NCBI RefSeq assembly: GCF_900103655.1 | Contig: NZ_FMXC01000009.1 | Span: 1 to 64,000 of the forward strand | Length of the DNA stretch: 64,000 nucleotides | Reading direction: 5' to 3' | DNA from: Lactobacillus kefiranofaciens | GTDB taxonomy: Bacteria; Bacillota; Bacilli; Lactobacillales; Lactobacillaceae | Shown: positions 8,603 to 17,064 of the stretch, piece after piece | How positions within the stretch are numbered: position 1 is the stretch's first letter | Layout: each line of letters begins with the position of its first letter | Translations under genes and position numbers: made by a program | Notes under the pieces: generated by a model | Databases searched by the model: none | What the model was told of the DNA's origin: nothing | What the model saw: only the letters and a program-made list of their open reading frames with translations

Positions 8603-9190
8603 ATGGCGATAAATTTATATTTAGTACGACATGGACAGACATTATTCAATGCTCAACAAAGAATGCAAGGCAGCTGTGACTCTGCTTTAACTAAGTTAGG
8701 TATTAAGCAGGCTGAGGCTTTGCGAGATTATTTTAAGAAAAAGCGAATAGTCTTTGATAAGGCGTATTGTTCAACGCAGGAGCGTGCCAGTGATACGTTA
8801 GAGATTATTGCTGGTCCTGAAATGGATTACGAGCGCTTGAAAGATTTAAAAGAGAAAAATTATGGGCCATTTGAGGCTAAGAAAAACTTTTGGTGGCCAC
8901 TAATGAAGTTTAGATCAGGTTCAATGGAAGATAATCGCGAAGTAGTTGAGCGGATGGAACGCGGAATTAATTTGATTTTGTGGGATGCTAAAGATGGCGA
9001 GAATATTTTAATAGTCGGTCACGGCGATAGCATGGGACAATACATTCGTGAAAAGGCGGGTAATCGCAAATTCCATGGCTTTCGTAATGCTGAATGCGTT
9101 CAACTGAAGAGCAATGGTCATGAAGTCGAATATGTGAAAAGCTATTGGCCTGCAAAAAAAGTGAAAATTGAACAATTAACTGAAAAATAA
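8603..9190 (+). CDS. histidine phosphatase family protein (copy 2)
   Basis: 195-residue paralogue of the gene directly upstream, sharing LVRHGQTLFN, STQERASDTLEII, the KNYGPFE block and IVGHGDSM. The two genes abut with no spacer, so the pair arose by tandem duplication and is translated from one message. They share the framework but differ in the residues around the substrate-binding middle (NFWWPLMKF here), suggesting separate substrates. The catalytic residues are complete. Confidence 0.85.
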   Translation: MAINLYLVRHGQTLFNAQQRMQGSCDSALTKLGIKQAEALRDYFKKKRIVFDKAYCSTQERASDTLEIIAGPEMDYERLKDLKEKNYGPFEAKKNFWWPLMKFRSGSMEDNREVVERMERGINLILWDAKDGENILIVGHGDSMGQYIREKAGNRKFHGFRNAECVQLKSNGHEVEYVKSYWPAKKVKIEQLTEK

Positions 9191-9256
9191 AGGGTTCATT
9201 TTTCAGCGTTAGCTTATAATTAAGTATGTAAATAATATAAAAACGAGGCAAGAAAA

Positions 9257-9916
9257 ATGGATGAAACACCAATTTTTAAAATTACTAAATTAAATATTGC
9301 AGAAAATGATCGCGATGAATATATTCGCAAAGCTGAAAAATATATGCATGATTCTATTCCAGCCGAAGAAGGAACTTTGGTTATCGGTAGTGCTCATGAT
9401 GATGCTAAGGGCGAAGATAATTACAAGATTGAATTGTTCCGCAATAAGGAAGCAGAAGATGTGCATATTGCATCAATGTCAGCAGTAGATTTCGAAGAAA
9501 CTGTGGATAGCATTAGCACAGATAAGAAGATTGTCAACTTAAAGCCAGAAGTAATCACAACTCATGCACAAAAGGCTTTGAACAGCTATGCAGATAATTT
9601 TGTTATGCGTCTGGTAACTGTCGAAGTTAAAGAGAAAGATGCTGAAAAGTTCTCACATTCAGTTAAGAAGGAAATGACTACCAGTATTGCATCTGAACCA
9701 GGCATGGAAATTATGATGTCGGGTACTAACAAAGATGATCCTAACGAATGGTACTTTGTTGAAGTTTATGCAAACAATGAAGCATATGATTCCCATGTTC
9801 AAACTCCTCACTATAAGGAATACATTGAGGAAACTGACGGAATGGTTATTAGAAGAGACGTTAAGACTCTTGTACGCGATGCATTGGCAACTCAAGGTGC
9901 AATTGTATTAGATTAA
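9257..9916 (+). CDS. tandem antibiotic biosynthesis monooxygenase (ABM) domain protein
   Basis: 219-residue soluble protein made of two dimeric alpha/beta-barrel repeats. Each repeat has the ABM pattern of a first strand, a YIRKAEKYM- or FSHSVKKEM-type helix, a SIPAEEGTL or SIASEPGME turn, and a final HxxSM or HVQTPHYKEY segment. The family includes quinol monooxygenases and haem-degrading enzymes but also many proteins without known reaction. Fusion of two copies in one chain replaces the usual dimer. It is preceded by a Shine-Dalgarno-like GAGGC and has its own terminator. Function uncertain. Confidence 0.7.
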   Translation: MDETPIFKITKLNIAENDRDEYIRKAEKYMHDSIPAEEGTLVIGSAHDDAKGEDNYKIELFRNKEAEDVHIASMSAVDFEETVDSISTDKKIVNLKPEVITTHAQKALNSYADNFVMRLVTVEVKEKDAEKFSHSVKKEMTTSIASEPGMEIMMSGTNKDDPNEWYFVEVYANNEAYDSHVQTPHYKEYIEETDGMVIRRDVKTLVRDALATQGAIVLD

Positions 9917-9927
9917 TTTTGAAAAAG

Positions 9928-9956
9928 GGATGCTGCCGGGAGGCGGCATTTTTTTG
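9928..9956 (+). terminator. intrinsic terminator after the ABM gene
   Basis: TGCTGCC (9931-9937) pairs with GGCGGCA (9942-9948), followed by seven T. Confidence 0.8.
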
Positions 9957-9967
9957 TGGGATAAAAT

Positions 9968-10663
9968 ATGACAGAAACAATTATTTTTGCTCACCGGGGA
10001 TTGCCGGTGAAATTCGCTGAAAATTCATTAGAAGGCTTTCGCTATGCGGCAACGCATGGGGCTGAAGGCGTCGAATTTGATGTGCATTTGACTAAAGACA
10101 AGGTGCCTGTGGTAATGCACGATGAAGAAATTGATCGTACTACTGATGGCAGCGGCTATATCAAGGATTATACGTTGAGTGAAATCAGAAAGTTCCATTT
10201 AAAAAATGGCGAACCTGTGCCTATGTTGAGAGAACTTTTTGAAGTTTTGCAAGATAAAGACTTGTACATTAACTTAGAATTCAAAACTAATAAGGTTCAT
10301 GATAAGGGCATTGAAGCTATTGTTTTGGCACTGGCAAAAGAGTATCACTTCGCGCATCCTATTATCTTTTCGTCTTTCAATTATCAGACGTTGAAAAATT
10401 GCCAGCGTGTTGATCCACATCAGCAATATTGCTTTTTAACCAAAATTCCGATTCTTTTTCCACAAAGATTCGTTAGAAAAAATCATTTTGCGGCGATTCA
10501 TCCACATTGGTATTTGCCAAGTAAAATTACTCAGCGCATTTGGACTGTGGATAATCCTAAATTAGCTAAGCGATATTTTAAGCGGGGCGTAGCGGGCATT
10601 TTTACTAATAATTTTGAATTGATGAATAGAGTGAAGAGAAAGATGTTTGTTAATACAAAATAG
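9968..10663 (+). CDS. glycerophosphodiester phosphodiesterase
   Basis: 231-residue GDPD-family TIM barrel. It shows the AHRG start block (residues 8-11), a metal and catalytic set in ENSLEGF, GVEFDVHLT and VVMHDEEIDRTT, and the later NLEFKT. The family hydrolyses glycerophosphodiesters to glycerol-3-phosphate and an alcohol, in lipid or teichoic acid turnover. There is no signal peptide, so it acts in the cytoplasm. It is slightly short compared with typical 240-250 residue members but ends with the expected WTVDN and GVAGIFTN blocks, so it is complete. The RBS is weak. Confidence 0.88.
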   Translation: MTETIIFAHRGLPVKFAENSLEGFRYAATHGAEGVEFDVHLTKDKVPVVMHDEEIDRTTDGSGYIKDYTLSEIRKFHLKNGEPVPMLRELFEVLQDKDLYINLEFKTNKVHDKGIEAIVLALAKEYHFAHPIIFSSFNYQTLKNCQRVDPHQQYCFLTKIPILFPQRFVRKNHFAAIHPHWYLPSKITQRIWTVDNPKLAKRYFKRGVAGIFTNNFELMNRVKRKMFVNTK

Positions 10664-10690
10664 CGGGACGTTAATGACCTGCTATTTTAT
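10657..10690 (+). terminator. terminator overlapping the GDPD stop codon
   Basis: AAAATAGCGGG (10657-10667) pairs with CCTGCTATTTT (10678-10688), with one G-U pair. The left arm includes the stop codon. Confidence 0.7.
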
Positions 10691-10708
10691 GTTTGATATA
10701 ATTTTAAA

Positions 10709-10787
10709 AACCAAAAATATAATTTAGGTTCTCCGCTTTATTATGGTCGGTATACCCTGGCGTGTTGTCTCCACAACACGCTTTTTT
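10709..10787 (+). ncRNA. candidate small RNA with own promoter and terminator
   Basis: An extended -10 (TG at 10694-10695, TATAAT at 10697-10702) is followed about 58 bases later by a perfect 9-bp hairpin: GCGTGTTGT at 10760-10768, loop CTCC, ACAACACGC at 10773-10781, then six T. Transcription from one to the other gives an RNA of roughly 79 bases with no reading frame. No gene follows for 175 bases, so it is not obviously a leader. I know no RNA family that fits. It could instead be the remains of a deleted gene. Confidence 0.45.
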
Positions 10788-10964
10788 GTTCGGCGTCATT
10801 ATAGCATGAAAGCCAAAATATTTTCCTGCTAAAATAATCGTCGTATACACAGGTCTTATTTTAGTTAAGAAGATGGAATAATAGATTATTAAAAGATGTT
10901 TTTGCTTAATATTCTTAATTCTAGAAGTATAATGAAAAAGATGACTCAGAAGAGGTGATAAAAA

Positions 10965-11936
10965 ATGGCAACAATGAAAGATGTTGCACAAAGAGCAGGA
11001 GTAGGAGTTGGTACAGTTTCTCGTGTGATTAATCGTGTTCCAGGAGTTAAGGAAAGTACCTTAATTAAGGTTAATCAAGCGATTAAGGAATTGAATTATA
11101 TTCCGGATGAGTATGCCCGAGGATTAAAAACTAATTCCTCAAGAACTATAGCTCTTATTTTGCCTTCAGTTTGGTATCCATTTTTCTCAGAATTTGCTTA
11201 TTACGTAGAAAAAAGATTAGATAAAGAAGACTATAAACTATTATTATGTAATTCTAATGGTATTCCAGCAGAAGAAGCAAAATATATTAAGATGCTTAAG
11301 CAAAATAAAATTGATGCAATTATTGCGATTACTTATAGTGATATTGAACAGTATATTTATTCAAATATTCCTTTTATCAGTTTAGATCGTTATTTTGATA
11401 AAAAAGTATCTTACGTTACTTCAGATAATTATGAGGGTGGAAAACTAGCAGCTAAAAAATTGTTAGAGCATGGTGCCAGAAACCTTGCCTATGTTGGTAG
11501 TCACAGTAAATATCCTAACGGGACTCTGTTAAGAAGAGATGGTTTTAGAGATTATCTTGAGGATATGGGAATTGATTATAAAGAGATTTTTTTACAGGAA
11601 CCTGTTAATGATTTCACACCTTATATTTTAGAAATGTTAAAAGCTCATCCGGAAATTGATGGGATTTTTTGTCATACAGATTCACTATTATTGAAATTAA
11701 GAAAAATCCTTACCCAACATGGATATAAAGTCCCAGAAGATATTCAATTGATAGGGTTTGATGGCATGAATTTATCCTCTGATCTTCCTTTAGGAATTTC
11801 CACAATTGCGCAACCTGTTGAACAACTAGCTAATGGTGCAGTTGATTTGGTTTTGCGTAAAATTGCTGATCCTAGTTTGAAAAATGAAGCAAAAATGTAT
11901 CCGGTAAAATATGTTGATGGAAATACCACAAAATAA
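10965..11936 (+). CDS. msmR: LacI-family regulator of the fructo-oligosaccharide operon (MsmR-type)
   Basis: 323-residue LacI/GalR regulator. The N-terminal helix-turn-helix is at residues 3-25 (TMKDVAQRAGVGVGTVSRVIN), with hinge region near 45-60. The periplasmic-binding-like effector domain contains LIGFDGM and ISTIAQPVEQL. RBS AGAGGTGAT precedes the ATG. It lies directly before the sugar-transport genes, and three GAAACG-type palindromes sit in the 200 bases between, so it most likely represses this operon until the sugar is present, as its relative does in L. acidophilus. The gene is intact although its operon is broken. Confidence 0.85.
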   Translation: MATMKDVAQRAGVGVGTVSRVINRVPGVKESTLIKVNQAIKELNYIPDEYARGLKTNSSRTIALILPSVWYPFFSEFAYYVEKRLDKEDYKLLLCNSNGIPAEEAKYIKMLKQNKIDAIIAITYSDIEQYIYSNIPFISLDRYFDKKVSYVTSDNYEGGKLAAKKLLEHGARNLAYVGSHSKYPNGTLLRRDGFRDYLEDMGIDYKEIFLQEPVNDFTPYILEMLKAHPEIDGIFCHTDSLLLKLRKILTQHGYKVPEDIQLIGFDGMNLSSDLPLGISTIAQPVEQLANGAVDLVLRKIADPSLKNEAKMYPVKYVDGNTTK

Positions 11937-11950
11937 CTGTTGACAAGTTA

Positions 11951-11964
11951 TGAAAGCGGTATTA
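11951..11964 (+). promoter_or_regulatory. probable cre site (CcpA)
   Basis: TGAAAGCGGTATTA matches the catabolite-responsive element pattern TGWAANCGNTNWCA except at one position. Its place ahead of a sugar operon fits carbon catabolite control. Confidence 0.45.
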
Positions 11965-11979
11965 TTATTTAAGTGTAAA

Positions 11980-12122
11980 TTGAAACGCTTCCAAAAGGAA
12001 ATGAAAATAGTTTTGTGCTAATAATTATTTTTTTAAGACAAAATAGAAACGTTTCAATTAATTAGAGTTGTGTTAGAGATAAGAAGCGTTTTATTTTTTT
12101 GAATAGAATTGAAACGTTTCAA
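11980..12122 (+). promoter_or_regulatory. three LacI-type operators ahead of msmE
   Basis: Palindromes of one type lie at 11980-11994 (TTGAAACGCTTCCAA), 12046-12055 (GAAACGTTTC) and 12109-12122 (TTGAAACGTTTCAA). The last is perfect and ends a few bases before the msmE ribosome binding site AAAGGAGAG. Spacings of about 64 bases, close to six DNA turns, would allow looping by a tetramer or by two dimers. The likely ligand is the MsmR-type protein encoded just upstream. Confidence 0.75.
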
Positions 12123-12134
12123 AGGAGAGAGACT

Positions 12135-13424
12135 ATGAAAAAGTGGAAATTAGGAGTTGCAACAGTTGCCGCTATTGCAGCACTAGGTTTAGCAGGATGT
12201 AGCAATAACCAAGGGAGCAGCAATACTAAGAACGTGACAATGTGGGTACACGTTTCAAATACTGACCCTGAAGGTAAGGCTCTTCAAAAAAACATTAATG
12301 ACTTTAACAAGGAAAACAAACATGGTTATAAAGCCAAGGTTTAATTTATTCCTCGTTCCGGTTCAGGTGGTGGTTATGAAGATAAAGTAAATGCCGCTTT
12401 GAACTCCGGAAGTTTACCAGATGTTTTGACTTTGGATGGTCCTAATACTGCTGCTTATGCTCATTCAAAGATTATTCAACCTATTGATAAGTACATTACT
12501 AATAAGAGTGATATTTTACCAACAATTATTAAGCAAGGTACTTATAAAGGTAAGTTATATGCAGCTGGTTATTCAGAATCAAGTATTGGTTTCTACTACA
12601 ATAAGAAGATGTTTAGAGAAGCTGGCATTAAAGATTCAGAGGTCGCTACATTGAAGCATCCATGGACTTGGACTCAATTTGAAAGTATTTGTAAGAGACT
12701 TAAGAATCACTTCCATGAACCAGCAATTAATATGAACTTAAACGATCACTCAGAAATGGCTCTTTACTCATTTGCACCATTTGTTTGGTCAGCTGGCGGT
12801 AGCATTACTAACCCCGCAGGTACTAAAGCAGTTGGTTACTTTAACTCAAAGCAAACCACTTCAGCATTCCAATTAATTCAAGACATGGTTAAGAATGGTT
12901 ACACTACTATTTCACCAAAGGATAAAGGCTTTGAAACTGGTAAGTACGCAATGATGATGACTGGTACTTGGGAAGTCCAAACCTTGCAAAATCAATATAA
13001 GCATTTGCAATGGGGTGTAATGCCATATCCTGTATCTCCAGCTACTCATAAGGAAGTTTCACCAACTGGTTCATGGCAATACGCAATGTCTTCTGCAGCT
13101 AAGAACAAGAAGGCAGCTGGTGCTTTGATTAACTTCTTAATGAGCAAGAAGTGCATGTACCGCAGTGACATGGCTAACACTGTTTTGCCAGCACGTAAGA
13201 GTGTATCAAAGATGATGATTCCTAAGGTTAATGCTCAAATGAAATTCTTCATTAAGCAAAACCAAACTACAGGTCACGCTCGTCCAGTCTTAGTAAACTA
13301 TCCACAAGTAACTAGAACATTTGCTGATACTGTTCAAAACGTAACTTTGTACAAGAAGAATCCTAATGTTCAAAAGGTAATGAACGAACAAGCTAAAGTT
13401 ATTCAAAAGTACCTTCAGAAATAG
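12135..13424 (+). pseudogene. msmE: msmE, sugar ABC transporter substrate-binding lipoprotein, nonsense mutation
   Basis: Read through, this is a complete extracellular solute-binding protein of about 429 residues. It has a lipoprotein signal with lipobox LAGC at residues 18-21, MWVHVSNTDPEGKAL after the linker, GFYYNKKMF in the middle and a C-terminal domain to YLQK. A TAA at 12342-12344 stops it after 69 residues; the frame continues unchanged with FIPRSGSGGG. CAA to TAA is the simplest explanation. Without it the importer has no receptor. The ATG at 12135 follows AAAGGAGAGA. Confidence 0.9.
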
Positions 13425-13444
13425 AGAAGTAAAGGGGAATCTTT

Positions 13445-14329
13445 ATGCAAGCTAAAGGTATAAAGAGACAGATCGGATGGCTGTACGTTTTCCCAGCAAT
13501 TCTGATTCTGTTAACGTTTTTAATCATTCCGTTCCTGATGTCATTTAGCTATTCTTTTACGAACTACAACATTTTGACACCATGGGCTAAACAATATGTA
13601 GGTTTTACAAATTACATTAATACTTTTAAAGATCCCGTATTTCTACAAAGTTTAAAAAACATTGCACAATTCGTCATCTTTATTATGCCAATTCAGGTTG
13701 GTGCAGCTTTAGGATTAGCTTTAATTGTTAATAAAAAGAGACCTGGAAATACATTTTTTAAGATTTCATTCTTTGCACCACAAGTTGTTTCATTAACTGT
13801 TGTTTCTATTCTTTGGATGTACATTCTTAATCCAGATCAAGGTTTGTTAAATGGTATTTTAGGTATTTTCCATATTAAACCCCAACCATTTTTGACTTCA
13901 CCTAAACAAGCTATGTTTGCCATCATTGGGGTATCTGCTTGGCAAGGTGCTGGTTATCAGATGCTAATCTTCTTAGCAGGATTACAAAATATTCCAGATT
14001 CACTTTATGAAGCAGCTGAACTGGATGGCGCTAATGGTTGGCAAAGATTTTTACACATCACATTGCCAATGCTTAAACCAACTTCAATCATGATTTTAAC
14101 GACTACTTTCATCAGTGCATTCAACTTGATGATTCAGCCAATGATCATGACGCAAGGTGGACCACAAAACGCCACAATGACACCAATCTACTACATTTAT
14201 CGTACTGGTTTTACTGACCGTCAATTAGGTTATGCAAGTGCTATGAGTGTAATCTACGGCATTATCATTATTATCTTTACTATTATTCAAAGAAAGATCA
14301 CAAACGCCGGAGGTGACGAGAATGCATAA
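13445..14329 (+). CDS. msmF: sugar ABC transporter permease MsmF
   Basis: 294-residue MalF-type permease with six likely membrane segments, beginning WLYVFPAILILLTFLIIPF. It carries the EAA loop, here EAAELDGANGWQRF near residue 196, which contacts the ATPase. It would pair with MsmG to import fructo-oligosaccharides. RBS AAAGGGG is 9 bases from the ATG. The frame is intact, but partners msmE and msmG carry stop codons and the ATPase msmK is cut, so it is probably without function and at an earlier stage of decay. Confidence 0.88.
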   Translation: MQAKGIKRQIGWLYVFPAILILLTFLIIPFLMSFSYSFTNYNILTPWAKQYVGFTNYINTFKDPVFLQSLKNIAQFVIFIMPIQVGAALGLALIVNKKRPGNTFFKISFFAPQVVSLTVVSILWMYILNPDQGLLNGILGIFHIKPQPFLTSPKQAMFAIIGVSAWQGAGYQMLIFLAGLQNIPDSLYEAAELDGANGWQRFLHITLPMLKPTSIMILTTTFISAFNLMIQPMIMTQGGPQNATMTPIYYIYRTGFTDRQLGYASAMSVIYGIIIIIFTIIQRKITNAGGDENA

Positions 14330-15179
14330 ATTTATGACACGTAGAAGGTTTCATATAATTTGGACCACGGTGTTAATTACAATTTTAGCTTTATTCTTCT
14401 TGTTCCCATTGGTTTGGATGATCGTTTCTTCAATGAAACCTGAATCTCAAATTTATGCCAACATTAGTAACTTTAAGGCGTTCTTACCTTTAGGCAATAT
14501 CTCTGATTGGGGTAAAGCTTATGTAAGCATCTTCCATAGATTCCCAGTAATGAGATATATTTTGAACAGTGTATTTTATGCAACAAGTGTAACGGTAGGT
14601 TCAATTGTAATAAATGTGCTCGCTGGATATGGTTTTGCTAAATTTAATTTTACAGGACGTAAATTACTTTTCGGTTTATTGATTGCTTTACTGGTTATTC
14701 CAGGTACTACGCTTTTGATTCAGCAATTCCAAATTGCTAAAACTATTGGTATTTTGAATACGCCTTTGGCAGTTATTTTGCCAGGTATGTCTAGTCCATT
14801 CTATATTTACATGTTTAGAAATGCTTTCGCAGCAATTCCAGATAGTATTACAGAAGCTGCTTAACTAGATGGGGCAAGTAATCTAAGAATTTTCTGGAAT
14901 ATCCTTTTGCCAATGACGCTTCCTACAGTTGCGACAGTTGGAACGTTATCATTCATAGGTAGTTGGAACGACTATGTATGGCCATTAATGGTTTTGACCA
15001 ATTCTGATCAATTCCCACTACAAGTGGCTATTACGAATATTAACAGCACGAACCCAGTTTACATGAATCAAGTTATGGCTATTTTGACCATTTCTACTGT
15101 TCCTTTGGTTTTAGTTTATATCTTCTTCCAAAAGTACCTTACTCAAGGAATGGGTTCTGCAGGTAATGGTGATAAATAA
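14322..15179 (+). pseudogene. msmG: msmG, sugar ABC transporter permease, nonsense mutation
   Basis: Second MalG-type permease, about 285 residues when read through. A TAA at 14862-14864 falls inside the EAA motif: the sequence reads ITEAA, stop, LDGASNLRIF. In intact relatives this codon is Glu (EAAELDGA), so GAA to TAA is the likely change. The ATG at 14322 lies 5 bases after GGAGGTGA and overlaps the end of msmF. The downstream part is clean in the same frame to 15179. Confidence 0.9.
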
Positions 15180-16471
15180 TGAAAGAAAATTCTTACTTAT
15201 ATGAAAAAATAAGAAAAATTGATAATGATGAATTGCGACCACTTTTCCATTTCACTGCTCCAGTGGGTTGGATCAATGATCCTAATGGATTGATTCATTA
15301 TAAGAATTACTATCAACTATATTATCAATATAATCCTTATGCACCTCATTGGGATAACATGCATTGGGGTCATGCTCGTAGCAAAGATGGCCTTCATTGG
15401 GAAGACATGCCAATTGCAATGAAGCCTGATCACGAATATGACAAGACTGGCGTATTTTCAGGTTCCGCAATTGAAAAAGACGGTAAGTTATATGTCCTTT
15501 ACACGGGACATGTGGATGAAAATGATCAAATCACGGAAACTCAATGTGTAGCTGTTTCGGATGATGGTGTTGATTTTAAGAAATATGAAAATAACCCAGT
15601 AATGACGGTAGCAGATTTGCCTGAAGAAACAGACGAAAGCAACTTCCGTGATTCTAAGGTCTTTAAGCACGGCGACAAGTACTATTGTGTAGTTGCCGCT
15701 GCACTGGAAAAGCATGGTAGCTTAGTTTTATTTGAATCAGATGATTTGCTTCACTGGTCATTTAAATCTGTTCTGCTTCAAGGTGAAGAATATGGCATTA
15801 TGACTGAATGCCCTGATTACTTTAATCTTAATGGTCAAGATTATTTAGCCTTTAGTGTGATTTTAGGTGATGGCAGAAATAGTGTTGTTTATCTTGCTAA
15901 GGGGCATATGGATTGGCAAAACTTTAAGTTTAAGTTAGAAGAACAACATCGTTTAGATGATAGCGATGACTTCTATGCTTCTCAAAGCTTTGTAGATGAA
16001 AAAGACAATCGAATTATTATTCCTTGGTTGAGAAGTGCTGATCATGTTAACTATCTTGAAGAATCAGGTCACCTTTGGAATGGAATGATGGGCATTCCAA
16101 GAAGATTAACAACAAATGATGGCCAATTAATTCAAAAGACAATTGGATCAATCAATGATTTATCATTGACTGATAATGAAAAGATTGGTTTGGGCAGTTA
16201 TAAGTTGACAGAAGAAATCCCTGTTGATGATAGCCTGATATTGAAAGGTGATAACGGCGAAGTTCATATTAACCGTATCAAAGAAGATCAATATGTAATT
16301 GAAATTCATTCACCTGTATTTATTAAGACTGTTTCATGGAATCCAGATAATCATCATTTGACAATAGTCATTGATAATTCGAGCTTGGAACTCTTTGGTC
16401 AAAGTAAGACTTTAAGTATTGTTACTTTTGTTGCTGGAATAAAACAAGCAATGCTTAAAGAGATAAATTAG
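15179..16471 (+). CDS. bfrA: beta-fructofuranosidase, GH32
   Basis: 430-residue intracellular GH32 enzyme that releases fructose from sucrose or short fructo-oligosaccharides. The three acidic blocks are present: WINDPNG (nucleophile Asp, about residue 33-39), NFRDSKV (RD block, normally RDP) and TECPDYF (acid/base Glu). After the five-blade propeller a short beta-sandwich ends the protein. The ATG overlaps the msmG stop codon (TAATG), so translation is coupled. The frame is intact, in contrast to the transport genes. The RDS form of the second block is a small deviation. Confidence 0.9.
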   Translation: MKENSYLYEKIRKIDNDELRPLFHFTAPVGWINDPNGLIHYKNYYQLYYQYNPYAPHWDNMHWGHARSKDGLHWEDMPIAMKPDHEYDKTGVFSGSAIEKDGKLYVLYTGHVDENDQITETQCVAVSDDGVDFKKYENNPVMTVADLPEETDESNFRDSKVFKHGDKYYCVVAAALEKHGSLVLFESDDLLHWSFKSVLLQGEEYGIMTECPDYFNLNGQDYLAFSVILGDGRNSVVYLAKGHMDWQNFKFKLEEQHRLDDSDDFYASQSFVDEKDNRIIIPWLRSADHVNYLEESGHLWNGMMGIPRRLTTNDGQLIQKTIGSINDLSLTDNEKIGLGSYKLTEEIPVDDSLILKGDNGEVHINRIKEDQYVIEIHSPVFIKTVSWNPDNHHLTIVIDNSSLELFGQSKTLSIVTFVAGIKQAMLKEIN

Positions 16472-16485
16472 CAAGGAAATGAAAA

Positions 16486-16635
16486 ATGACAGAAGTAGAT
16501 TTAAACCATATTTATAAAAAATATGATGGCAATGACAAGTATTCTGTAAATGACTTTGATTTGCACATCAAGGATAAGGAATTTATCGTTTTTGTCGGTC
16601 CTTCAGGTTGTGGTAAATTGACAATTCAGAACTGA
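16486..16635 (+). pseudogene. msmK: msmK fragment, N terminus of sugar ABC transporter ATPase
   Basis: Only the first 45 or so residues of an MsmK/MalK-type ATPase remain: MTEVDLNHIYKKYDG up to the Walker A GPSGCGK. At about 16618 the sequence departs from the expected GKST and runs into a stop at 16633-16635, then into a tRNA promoter. The rest of msmK and the gtfA gene that follows it in L. acidophilus are absent. The break is a deletion end and not a point mutation. Confidence 0.85.
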
Positions 16636-16653
16636 AAAAATTTAAATTTTCCC

Positions 16654-16682
16654 TTGACCTTTTTGCCTGATTCTCCTATACT
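16654..16682 (+). promoter_or_regulatory. promoter for tRNA-Gln copy 1
   Basis: TTGACC (16654-16659), a 17-base spacer, and TATACT (16677-16682). It lies about 65 bases ahead of the tRNA and 19 bases after the msmK fragment stop. Confidence 0.7.
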
Positions 16683-16746
16683 AATATCTGTTGAGTGATT
16701 GAGAGGTCATTCAAATAGAACCAATCAAGTAAAAAGGTTTGAAGAT

Positions 16747-16818
16747 TGGGTTATAGCCAAGTGGTAAGGCAATGGTTTTTGGTACCATCATGCGCTGGTT
16801 CGAATCCAGCTAACCCAA
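16747..16818 (+). tRNA. tRNA-Gln (TTG), copy 1
   Basis: 72 bases. The acceptor stem is TGGGTTA with TAACCCA and discriminator A, the anticodon stem ATGGT/ACCAT with loop TTTTGGT (anticodon TTG), and the T arm GCTGG TTCGAATCCAGC. It is nearly identical to the second copy at 20214-20285; one anticodon-stem pair differs (G-C here, A-T there). Confidence 0.95.
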
Positions 16819-16824
16819 TAAGTA

Positions 16825-16853
16825 AGATCAGGTAGTAAGCCTGATCTTTTTTT
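16825..16853 (+). terminator. terminator after tRNA-Gln copy 1
   Basis: AGATCAGG (16825-16832) pairs with CCTGATCT (16840-16847), followed by seven T. Confidence 0.85.
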
Positions 16854-16913
16854 GTGCCTAAATAAAAACTAACCTTAAAATAATCTTAACTATATTAAAA
16901 ATAAAAAGTACAG

Positions 16914-17038
16914 TATAATATTTATCAGGGGAAAAATTAGGATGAGAATTTAATATTATTGCAGAGAGAGTCTGCGTTCTCGACTAGTTTTTCAAGTACA
17001 AGTGAAGCTCCAGAGACGTAAGTCCCTGGGGCTTTTTT
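16914..17038 (+). promoter_or_regulatory. promoter and terminator-bearing leader ahead of the second PTS gene
   Basis: TATAAT at 16914-16919 is followed by about 110 untranslated bases ending in a strong terminator: AAGCTCCAG (17005 on) pairs with CTGGGGCTT, ending at 17034, before six T. Inside the leader GCAGA and TCTGC form another hairpin. The PTS start codon at 17065 lies beyond the terminator, so read-through must be controlled or constitutive. No T-box motif or riboswitch family I know is visible. It could equally be a free-standing small RNA. Confidence 0.45.
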
Positions 17039-17064
17039 CATTAAAATGAATTGAGGGAAGTTAT

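Noticed and set aside
16926-17004. T-box or preQ1 riboswitch in the PTS leader
   Set aside because: No TGGN T-box block, no specifier-loop layout and no preQ1-type A-rich tail could be found.
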